Shown: one piece after another, positions 57,403-64,000 of the stretch
Position numbering within the stretch: the first letter of the stretch is position 1
Layout of the letters: every line of letters starts with the position of its first letter
NCBI RefSeq assembly: GCF_002952215.1
Contig: NZ_CP022600.1
Coordinates: 2,666,001-2,730,000, forward strand
DNA from: Porphyrobacter sp. HT-58-2
Lineage (GTDB): Bacteria; Pseudomonadota; Alphaproteobacteria; Sphingomonadales; Sphingomonadaceae
DNA: 64,000 nt
Direction of reading: 5' to 3'
Notes under the pieces: generated by a model
The model's database searches: none
What the model was told of the DNA's origin: nothing
Seen by the model: the letters and a program-made list of their open reading frames with translations, nothing else
Made by a program: the position numbers and the translations under genes

Positions 57403-57461
57403 TTCGTCCTCTCCCGCTTACGGGATAGGCAGCACAGCCGAGCTCGGCAATGGGCTTGGCG

Positions 57462-57477
57462 TGTTTCACATGAAACA
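57462..57477. promoter_or_regulatory. parS-like site B
   Basis: TGTTTCACATGAAACA: matches the parS palindrome TGTTTCACGTGAAACA at 15 of 16 bases (A for G at position 9). It lies in the divergent gap between the phosphotransferase and psd. Confidence 0.65.
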
Positions 57478-57498
57478 CCGCGCAAGCGCGCGCGGGAG

Positions 57499-57586
57499 GG
57501 GGTCTGGACGCGGGCTAAGCAGGGTCTAAACGGAGCAAGACCCGATCAAGCGGAGGTTTGACACCGGGTAAGACGCGTTTGGCTCT
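57499..57586 (+). repeat. 11-base periodic array B beside parS-like site B
   Basis: Starts 21 bases past the site: GGGGTCTGGAC (57499), GCGGGCTAAGC (57510), AGGGTCTAAAC (57521) are clear 11-base units; the phase continues more weakly to CGGGTAAGACG (57565, exactly 66 bases from the first). The unit closely resembles that of array A (GGGGTCTGGAG), and the array is on the same side of its parS-like site. Confidence 0.75.
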
Positions 57587-57679
57587 GGCCGGGCGAGGAG
57601 GTTCAGACTAGAGCAACCCCGCCTTTTCCCACTCCCGGCCTGCCACGCGTGGGCCATCACACAGCGACCCCCCAAATCC

Positions 57680-58531
57680 ATGTCCTCAGCTTTCATCGCG
57701 CTCCAGCACCTTTTGCCCCAGCACGCTCTGTCGCGGCTTGCCGGACGGCTCGCCGACAGCCGCCGCCCGTGGCTGCGCGATCGCCTGATCCGCCGCTTTG
57801 CCGCCGCCTATGCGGTCGACCTTTCCGAAGCCGAGCGCCAGATCGGCCAGTTTGCCAGCTTCAACGACTTCTTCACCCGCGAGCTGAAGCCGGGCGCCCG
57901 CCCGCTGGCGGATGCGGCGCAGTTCATCCTCTCGCCTGCCGACGGCGCGATCAGCCAGTGCGGCACGATTACCGCCGGGCGCATCCTGCAAGCCAAGGGG
58001 CGCGATTACAGCGTGACCGAAATCCTTGGCGGCGATGAGGCAGAGGCAGCGCGGTTCGAAGGCGGGACGTGGATGACGATCTACCTCTCCCCGCGCGATT
58101 ACCACCGCGTGCACATGCCCGCTGCCGGAACGCTGGCAGCCACGACCTACCTTCCGGGCAAGCTGTTTTCGGTCAACACCGCCACCGCTGACGGGGTCGA
58201 CAGGCTGTTCGCCCGCAACGAACGCCTCGCTTGCCTGTTCGACGGGCCGGATGGGCGCTTTGCGAGCATCATGGTGGGCGCGATGATCGTCGCCGGGATT
58301 GATACCGTCTGGCCGAGCAAGCACCGGACCCACGGCGCTGCATTGCTGCATGAGGATTTCGGCGGCACCGGCCCGGTGCTCGCGGCAGGGGCGGAAATGG
58401 GCCGCTTCTACCTTGGCTCCACCGTAGTCTTGCTGTTCGAGCCCGGACGGGTGCAATGGCTCGACGGGCTGGAGGCGGGAACTGCCTTGCGCATGGGGCA
58501 GGCAATCGGACGACGGCTTGGCGCCGGGTGA
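57680..58531 (+). CDS. psd: Phosphatidylserine decarboxylase
   Basis: 283 residues, the bacterial membrane-type proenzyme. Pyruvoyl self-cleavage motif L-G-S-T at 245-248 (FYLGSTVVLLFEPG), with SPADGAI at 86-91 and the HRVHMP segment near 142-147 of the Asp-His-Ser charge relay. Makes phosphatidylethanolamine. Begins about 200 bases after parS-like site B. Confidence 0.97.
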   Translation: MSSAFIALQHLLPQHALSRLAGRLADSRRPWLRDRLIRRFAAAYAVDLSEAERQIGQFASFNDFFTRELKPGARPLADAAQFILSPADGAISQCGTITAGRILQAKGRDYSVTEILGGDEAEAARFEGGTWMTIYLSPRDYHRVHMPAAGTLAATTYLPGKLFSVNTATADGVDRLFARNERLACLFDGPDGRFASIMVGAMIVAGIDTVWPSKHRTHGAALLHEDFGGTGPVLAAGAEMGRFYLGSTVVLLFEPGRVQWLDGLEAGTALRMGQAIGRRLGAG

Positions 58532-58606
58532 CGGGCGGCGTTTGACAATCTCCGGCCGCTCTCGCAGACAAGCGCGCGAGAGAGGCTCTCGAAGGGGATC
58601 ATTATC

Positions 58607-59062
58607 GTGCAAGCGCAAATTCTCGCGCCCGCTGCCGTGCTGGTGGTGTGGTCGCTGGTGGTGTTGTTGTGGATCATTCCGGCGCGTTTCGGCGCGGTGG
58701 CGAAGCTGGAAGACAAGTCCGCGCTGGCGGGCAAGGTGGGGGTCCGGGGGGCCGACCTTGAAGGCGTATTGCCCGACAAGGCCAACTGGCCTGCGCATAA
58801 CTTCACCCACCTGATGGAACAGCCGACCGTGTTCTACGCGACGGTGATGATCCTTGCGATCATGGGGCCGGGCGCGCTCGATGTGACGCTGGCGTGGATC
58901 TATGTCGGCGTGCGGATCCTGCATTCGCTGTGGCAGAACCTGGTCAACACCATTCCGGTGCGCTTCGGCCTGTTCCTCATCAGCACCACCGCGCTGATCG
59001 TGCTGGCGGTGCGTGCGGTGATGGCAACCCTGCTGGCCGATCCTTCGGCCCTGCCCGCCTGA
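58607..59062 (+). CDS. MAPEG-family membrane protein 1
   Basis: 151 residues from the GTG at 58607. Four helices. MAPEG features: IPARFGAVAKLE...NFTHLMEQPTVFYATVMIL with the N-x-x-x-x-x-EQPxxFY motif, and VGVRILHSLWQNLVNTIPVRFGLFLISTTAL. MAPEG proteins are membrane glutathione-dependent enzymes. A paralogue follows ten bases later. Confidence 0.85.
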   Translation: MQAQILAPAAVLVVWSLVVLLWIIPARFGAVAKLEDKSALAGKVGVRGADLEGVLPDKANWPAHNFTHLMEQPTVFYATVMILAIMGPGALDVTLAWIYVGVRILHSLWQNLVNTIPVRFGLFLISTTALIVLAVRAVMATLLADPSALPA

Positions 59063-59072
59063 GGAGAGCACC

Positions 59073-59513
59073 ATGATCGGAATGGATATTCTGCAACCCG
59101 TCGTGGTGCTGCTGGCGTGGACGATGGTAATGTGGGTGTGGATGTATGCGGTGCGCCTGCCCGCGCTGACGGCTTCAGGGCTGAAGCCCGATGACGCGCG
59201 CAACACCAAGACGCTCGACGGAGTTCTGCCGGAAAAAGCGCAGTGGAAAGCGCATAATTACAACCATCTGCACGAAGCACCTACAGTCTTTTATGCAGTA
59301 GCGATCGTGCTGGCGCTTATCGGGCATGGCGATGGCATGAACGCGACCATCGCGTGGGCCTATGCCGCCTTGCGGATCGCGCATTCGATCGTACAGGCAA
59401 CGATCAACAAGGTGGCGCTGCGTTTTGCGCTCTATGCCCTGTCGAGCATCGCCCTGATGGTGCTGATCTTCCACGCGGCGATCCCGGTGTTTGATCTGCA
59501 CCTGTTCGGTTGA
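59073..59513 (+). CDS. MAPEG-family membrane protein 2
   Basis: 146 residues, paralogue of the gene just upstream (NYNHLHEAPTVFYAVAIVLALIG; ALRIAHSIVQATINKVALRFALYALSSIALM). The glutamate in HEAPTVFY replaces EQPTVFY of protein 1. Same order of four helices. Likely arose by tandem duplication; probably one operon. Confidence 0.85.
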   Translation: MIGMDILQPVVVLLAWTMVMWVWMYAVRLPALTASGLKPDDARNTKTLDGVLPEKAQWKAHNYNHLHEAPTVFYAVAIVLALIGHGDGMNATIAWAYAALRIAHSIVQATINKVALRFALYALSSIALMVLIFHAAIPVFDLHLFG

Positions 59514-59539
59514 GGAACAGACACAGACGGGGCGGCGGG

Positions 59540-60511
59540 CTATTCCGCCGCTTCGGTTTCCTTGGCTGCATGGGCGCGGGCTGCAAGATAGCGTTCGGCA
59601 TCGAGCGCGGCCATGCAGCCCATCCCCGCCGCCGTCACTGCCTGCCGGTAGACGTGATCGGTTACGTCGCCTGCGGCAAACACGCCGGGGATCGCGGTCT
59701 TGGGCGTGCCGGGTTCGGTCAGCAGATAGCCGCTCTCGTCCATCGGAAGCTTGCCCTTGAACAACTCGGTCGCGGGTGCGTGACCGATGGCGACAAAGGC
59801 CCCGTCGACCTCAAGCGTTGATGCCTCGCCCGTCACCGTATCGGTCAGCGCAAGGTGGTGGAGCATGCCGTTTTCGCCCGCCTCGAAGCTGTCCACGGCC
59901 TTGTTCCACAGCACCGTGATCTTGGGATTGGCGAACAATCGCTCCTGCAAAATCTTCTCGGCGCGCAAGCTATCGCGGCGGTGGATCAGGGTGACGTTGT
60001 CCGAGTGGTTGGTGAGATAGAGCGCCTCTTCCACGGCGGTGTTGCCACCGCCGATCACCGCAACCTTCTTGCCGCGATAGAAGAACCCGTCGCAGGTCGC
60101 GCAGGCGCTGACGCCCTTGCCGCCCAGCGCCTGTTCGCCCGGAACGCCGAGCCATTTGGCCTGCGCCCCGGTGCAGATCACCACGCAATCAGCGATATAT
60201 TCATCCCCGCTGTCCCCGATGGCGCGGAACGGAGAACCGTTGTCGAAATCGACCGAGACAATGGTATCCCAGATCATTCGCGTGCCGACATGCTCGGCCT
60301 GCGCCTTCATCTCCTCCATCAGCCATGGCCCTTGCACCACATCGCGAAAGCCGGGGTAGTTCTCGACATCGGTGGTGATGGTGAGCTGGCCGCCGGGCTG
60401 AAGCCCTTGCACAACAATGGGTTCCAGCATCGCCCGGGCCGCGTAAATGGCGGCGGAATAGCCCGCCGGGCCGGAGCCGATGATGAGCATCTTGGTGGTG
60501 TGGGTCGCCAT
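59540..60511 (-). CDS. trxB: Thioredoxin reductase
   Basis: 323 residues from the ATG at 60511 (MATHTTKMLIIGSGPAGYSAAIYAARA). FAD-binding GSGPAG, redox motif C137-A-T-C140 (SACATCDGFF), NADPH-binding GGGNTAVEEALYLT, and C-terminal GVFAAGDVTDHVYRQAVTAAGMGCMAALDAERYL. Reduces thioredoxin with NADPH. Frame extension upstream to 60616 is not needed. Confidence 0.97.
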   Translation of the reverse strand: MATHTTKMLIIGSGPAGYSAAIYAARAMLEPIVVQGLQPGGQLTITTDVENYPGFRDVVQGPWLMEEMKAQAEHVGTRMIWDTIVSVDFDNGSPFRAIGDSGDEYIADCVVICTGAQAKWLGVPGEQALGGKGVSACATCDGFFYRGKKVAVIGGGNTAVEEALYLTNHSDNVTLIHRRDSLRAEKILQERLFANPKITVLWNKAVDSFEAGENGMLHHLALTDTVTGEASTLEVDGAFVAIGHAPATELFKGKLPMDESGYLLTEPGTPKTAIPGVFAAGDVTDHVYRQAVTAAGMGCMAALDAERYLAARAHAAKETEAAE

Positions 60512-60566
60512 GGGTTGTCTTCCGGTGAATCTCAGGGGAGCGATATGGAGGCGCTGCGCGCGATTG

Positions 60567-61382
60567 TCACGCCACCAGCCTGGCTCTGAGGCGCTGCTTG
60601 CGGGCCTCGTCCACACCTAATTGCGTGGCGAGATAGGTGTCGAGCGAGCCGTGATCTTCTGTCACCTTTGCGATGTAAGTGTCTATATATTCTGGCAGAA
60701 CGCCCATGAGATTATGGAGCGCCTCTGGCTCTATGGTGCCATAATGCGCCTCCATCCGGGGAAGCGACTGGCGTTCGAGGATGGCGCGGGTGGGTGCGGC
60801 ATTAGTCAGCAGGAATTCTTCAACAATATCATCATGATGCACCCCGAGCACATGGAGCAGCAGGCTCGCCGCGATCCCGGTGCGGTCTTTCCCAGCGAAG
60901 CAATGCACCAGGCTGCCGCCGTCATTTTCGTCCAAGGCCTTGAAATAGCGACTGAACATATCGATCATCGCGGGGTTGACCGGCATCCGCGTATAGACCG
61001 CCAGCATCCGTTCACGTGCCTTCTGCGGGGTCATCACCACGCGCCCGCCCCCGCCTTCATGCGGCGGTGAGTTCGACGTTTCCCCATCATAGGCAAGGAC
61101 TTGTGCGGCAAACTTCGGATGGCGTCTGCACGGAAATCCCGCCCGCTCGCTCACCCCGCGCAAGTCGATCACGGTACGGATATCGAGCGCATGGAGCAGA
61201 TCGAGGTCGGCGTCGCTGGCTTCCATGTGCTGACCCGAGCGCAGCAGCACGCCGGTCCGCACGCGCCCGCCCCCCGGCACCGCATATCCACCATAATCGC
61301 GAAGATTATGAATGCCTTGGGTGACAAAGAACGGGCCGATCCGGGCCGTGTTGGTATCTGTATCGAGAGAATCGCTGGTCAT
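60567..61382 (-). CDS. Protein tyrosine/serine phosphatase, dual-specificity fold
   Basis: 271 residues from the ATG at 61382; the longer frame to 61916 overlaps the response regulator on the other strand and is rejected. P-loop C161-F-A-G-K-D-R167-T-G (HCFAGKDRTG), with the lysine-x-arginine form typical of bacterial LipA/PTP-like enzymes that also hydrolyse phosphoinositides. IHNLRDYGGY at the N-terminus is family-typical. Substrate unknown. Confidence 0.88.
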   Translation of the reverse strand: MTSDSLDTDTNTARIGPFFVTQGIHNLRDYGGYAVPGGGRVRTGVLLRSGQHMEASDADLDLLHALDIRTVIDLRGVSERAGFPCRRHPKFAAQVLAYDGETSNSPPHEGGGGRVVMTPQKARERMLAVYTRMPVNPAMIDMFSRYFKALDENDGGSLVHCFAGKDRTGIAASLLLHVLGVHHDDIVEEFLLTNAAPTRAILERQSLPRMEAHYGTIEPEALHNLMGVLPEYIDTYIAKVTEDHGSLDTYLATQLGVDEARKQRLRARLVA

Positions 61383-61532
61383 CGCGAACAACCCTTGCAG
61401 GTGCGCAGGGCCGGGGCAAGCCGGGGCTGACTGGGGTCTAGGGGATGATGCGGAGGGTTCGGGCAGGCCCGACAAAACCGGCGGGCGGCTAGACCGGCAC
61501 GATCCAACAGCCAAGTACGAGGCCCCGCCCCC

Positions 61533-61994
61533 ATGGCCCGAATCCTGATCGCCGATGATGACGAACTGATCGCTGCCCTCGCCAGCGAGGTGCTGATTGA
61601 TGCTGGCCACGCTTGCGGCTGGGTGACAAGCGCCGAGGAGGCCTGGCGCTGCATCGGCCGCAAGCGTCCCGACATCCTGTTGCTCGACCAGTCGATGCCG
61701 GGCGAATCCGGCATGAGCCTGCTGCGCCGCCTGCGCCGCTCTGCACAATTCTACGATCTGCCGGTGATGATGTTCACCACCATGCAGGGCGAACAGGACG
61801 AGCTTCAGGCGATCTATGCCGGCGCTCAGGATTTCGTCTCCAAACCCTTCGACCCGGTCAATCTGGTCGCGCGGATCAGCCGCATGATCAAGCTGCGCGC
61901 CGGCCGCCCGCGCCATGTCGATCTGGTGAGCGCAGTGCGCGAGCAGAGCCTTGCCGCTCCCCTCGCAACACCGCCTCTGCGCCGGATGATCTAG
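61533..61994 (+). CDS. Stand-alone response regulator (CheY-like)
   Basis: 153 residues; single receiver domain: acidic D8-D9-D10, phospho-acceptor D52 (LLLDQSMPGE), T82/T83 (MFTTM) and K104 (FVSKPFDP). No DNA-binding output domain; the tail of about 35 residues is unstructured. The histidine kinase is not in the window, so it is an orphan regulator; many alphaproteobacterial single-domain regulators act in stress phosphorelays. Confidence 0.92.
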   Translation: MARILIADDDELIAALASEVLIDAGHACGWVTSAEEAWRCIGRKRPDILLLDQSMPGESGMSLLRRLRRSAQFYDLPVMMFTTMQGEQDELQAIYAGAQDFVSKPFDPVNLVARISRMIKLRAGRPRHVDLVSAVREQSLAAPLATPPLRRMI

Positions 61995-62051
61995 GCAGCT
62001 TCGGTTGCCTCGCCTTCCGAGCGGCCGGGTGCTCCACCCGGCTCGAACACG

Positions 62052-63710
62052 CTACGCCGCAGCTGCCCGGCGCTGCGCGTCCAGCAGCCCGCGCCCGATC
62101 ACTTGTGCCTGGATCTCCGCTGCGCCTTCGAAGATGTTGAGGATCCGCGCATCGCACAACACCCGGCTGATCGGATATTCCAGCGCGTAGCCATTGCCGC
62201 CGTGGATCTGCACCGCATTATCCGCCGCGCTCCATGCGGCGCGCGCGGCGAGGAGCTTGGCCATCCCGGCCTCGATGTCGCAGCGGCTGCGGCGATCCTT
62301 GGCCCGCGCCGCGAAATAGGTAAGTTCACGCGCCATCACCGTCTCTGCCGCCATCAGCGACAGTTTGTCAGCCACCCTTGGAAAGGCGACCAAGCTCTCG
62401 CCGAACTGCTTGCGGCTCAGCGCATAGTCCAGGGCAAGGTCAAAGGCGTTCCACGCCACGCCCACGGCCCGCGCGGCGGTCTGAATGCGGGCGCCCTCGA
62501 AAGTCCGCATCAGTTGCTTGAAGCCCTGCCCCTCGCGCCCGCCGAGCAGGCCGTCCGCAGCCACGGCAAAGCCATCAAACCCGAGCGCGTATTCTTTCAT
62601 GCCCCGGTAGCCGAGCACTTCGATCTCGCTGCCCTCGATCCCCGCGTCGGGGAACGGCACGGCGTCGGTGCCGCGGGTCTTCTCTGCCAGCAGCATCGAC
62701 AGGCCGGCATAGCCAGCCTCGCCCGGATCGGTGCGCACCAGCATGGTCATCAGATCAGCGCGGGCGGCGTGGGTGATCCAGGTCTTGGCCCCCGTCACCC
62801 GCCAGCTGCCGTCGCTCTGGCGTTCCCCGCGCGTGCGGACAGCAGCAAGATCGCTGCCGGTATCAGGTTCGGTGAACACCGCGGTCGGCAGGCACGAGCC
62901 ATCAGCAATGCGCGGGAGCCAGCGCGCCTTCTGCTCGTCCGTACCGTTCTCCCCGATCAGTTCGCCCGCGATCTCCGACCGCGTGCCAAGGCTGCCGGCA
63001 CAGATCCACCCGCGCGACAGCTCCTCGGACACCACCGCCATTGCCAGCTTGCCCAGCCCCAGCCCGCCATGGCTTTCCGGGATGCAGACGCCGAACACGC
63101 CGAGCGCGGCCATTTCGGCGATCACCGCATCGGGGATCAGCGCATCGGCAAGGTGCCATTGATGGGCAAAGGGTGTAATCTTCTCGGCGGTAAAGGCGCG
63201 GAAGCTTTCGCGCACCAGATCGAGCGTCTGGTCCCCCAGAGCCTCGCAGGGGCGCACGCCGTCCGCCAGCAGTGCCGCACAGCGGGCACGGGTTTCAGGG
63301 GTACTGCCTTCAGCGAGCAGGCGCGCGGTCGCCGGGTGCGCGGCAAGGTTGCGCGCGGCGCTTTCGAGCCCGAAGGCCGACGGGCGCACCACCTCGTGGG
63401 CGCTCATTGGCACGCCGCTGGTGATCTGCGCGAGGTATTCGCCGAACCCGATCCTCAGCGTCAGCGCCTCGATCTCACCGAACGCCCCGTCATGCTCGGC
63501 GCGCACCGCCCAGTCGAGCGTGGCTTCCAGCGCAGTGATCGTGGCCGCGATCCACGCCATGCCGTGCAGCCTGTGCTGTTCACGCGCAATCAGCGCCGGC
63601 TGCGGCACCCCGTCAGGCGCCACCACCTGCCCCGCAACGGCGCGCACCTGTTCTGCATATTCCCGCGCCGCGCCCAGACTCGCGCGCGCCAGACCGATCC
63701 ATTCACTCAT
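62052..63710 (-). CDS. mcd: Acyl-CoA dehydrogenase, methylsuccinyl-CoA dehydrogenase-like
   Basis: 552 residues from the ATG at 63710. It has the extra N-terminal domain of about 150 residues seen in (2S)-methylsuccinyl-CoA dehydrogenase ([22 protein letters not shown]), then a standard FAD acyl-CoA dehydrogenase: [33 protein letters not shown], and the catalytic base glutamate in [21 protein letters not shown]. Mcd acts in the ethylmalonyl-CoA pathway for C2 assimilation. Another acyl-CoA substrate is possible; family resemblance is from memory. Confidence 0.82.
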   Translation of the reverse strand: MSEWIGLARASLGAAREYAEQVRAVAGQVVAPDGVPQPALIAREQHRLHGMAWIAATITALEATLDWAVRAEHDGAFGEIEALTLRIGFGEYLAQITSGVPMSAHEVVRPSAFGLESAARNLAAHPATARLLAEGSTPETRARCAALLADGVRPCEALGDQTLDLVRESFRAFTAEKITPFAHQWHLADALIPDAVIAEMAALGVFGVCIPESHGGLGLGKLAMAVVSEELSRGWICAGSLGTRSEIAGELIGENGTDEQKARWLPRIADGSCLPTAVFTEPDTGSDLAAVRTRGERQSDGSWRVTGAKTWITHAARADLMTMLVRTDPGEAGYAGLSMLLAEKTRGTDAVPFPDAGIEGSEIEVLGYRGMKEYALGFDGFAVAADGLLGGREGQGFKQLMRTFEGARIQTAARAVGVAWNAFDLALDYALSRKQFGESLVAFPRVADKLSLMAAETVMARELTYFAARAKDRRSRCDIEAGMAKLLAARAAWSAADNAVQIHGGNGYALEYPISRVLCDARILNIFEGAAEIQAQVIGRGLLDAQRRAAAA

Positions 63711-64000
63711 GCCCCCTTCGCTAGCAGAGGCGCAGGGCCAATGCGAAGCCGCAAGTTTGGTGAAAGGCAAACGATCACAGCCCAAGCAATGTTGCTTCAG
63801 GGTGACAGTGGGCGCACAAAAATGGCGTTGACAAGGGCTTGGAGCCATTTGCCCCTTAACCCGGCGTGTCAAAAGCGCGATACGTCAAATGCGCCATTGG
63901 ATCGCCAATGTGCGCCAACTTGGATGGGGGCGATGCGGACAAGGGAAAGCCTTGCCGCGTGGTCTTGCGCAGGAAGAACCGCGAAAGCGAAGCCTTCCGG
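63711..64000. other. Window end upstream of mcd
   Basis: 290 bases without a supported gene. It must hold the mcd promoter (minus strand). On the plus strand TTGACA is at 63828-63833, but no good -10 at 16-18 bases follows. The last 170 bases may be the leader of a gene outside the window. Confidence 0.4.

Noticed and set aside
61408..61470. GGGG repeats at about 10-base spacing upstream of the phosphatase (CCGGGGCAAG, CCGGGGCTGAC, TGGGGTCTAGG) as a third array
   Set aside because: Spacing is ten rather than eleven, only one unit resembles GGGGTCTG, and there is no parS-like site nearby. Kept out of the pair.

Overview
The window reads as one contiguous stretch of GC-rich chromosome from an alphaproteobacterium, most likely a sphingomonad (Sphingomonadales, Erythrobacteraceae-like). 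That placement is inference. It rests on the order and content of the str-S10-spc-alpha ribosomal clusters (no rpmJ or infA, adk next to secY), on several typical family members (ApaG next to a GcvA-like LysR, Mcd-type acyl-CoA dehydrogenase, single-cysteine secreted proteins) and on an S12 protein carrying Arg88. No plasmid, phage or transposase gene was seen.

Layout. 1-3830: a TRIC-type membrane protein, two related glycine/arginine-rich secreted proteins and a periplasmic serine hydrolase. 3857-24815 (all minus strand): two large ribosomal transcription units. The str unit (rpsL-rpsG-fusA-tuf) ends in a clear terminator at 20219-20255. The S10-spc unit starts from a good promoter at 20116-20144 and runs rpsJ to secY-adk plus an SRPBCC protein. 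The alpha genes rpsM-rpsK-rpoA-rplQ have their own promoter at 6783-6811 and a terminator at 3857-3893. 25217-27726: a solitary 800-residue N6-adenine methyltransferase with a possible fused nuclease motif, bracketed by inverted copies of a palindromic repeat. 27969-40265: LysR, ApaG, a VanX-like dipeptidase, an unrecognised secreted protein, a TetR-metZ-isomerase operon with a tandem operator, a protein O-mannosyltransferase facing a polyprenyl-phosphate-mannose-synthase/GtrA fusion, and an operon tspO-ubiK-recO-leuB-GT2. 40576-47585: small lipoprotein, TlyA, a 780-base intergenic region holding a candidate small RNA/micro-ORF, ilvE, a TbpB-like lipoprotein, trhO-GST and a LysR. 47797-63710: pirin and azoreductase, EamA exporter, NAD synthetase, GST, tRNA-Gln, nuclease, an AttH-like/kinase pair, psd, two MAPEG proteins, trxB, a phosphatase, a response regulator and an mcd-like dehydrogenase.

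Most striking non-coding structures: (i) two intergenic sites that each match the ParB target parS at 15 of 16 bases and are each followed, on the same side, by an array with an 11-base period; (ii) an 18-codon reading frame whose ribosome-binding site is complementary to 15 bases of the 16S rRNA 3' end and which ends in a strong terminator; (iii) a perfect 29-bp inverted repeat between rpsL and rpsG; (iv) clusters of short triloop hairpins in several intergenic regions. Long open frames antisense to the ribosomal genes are by-products of high GC and were left out.
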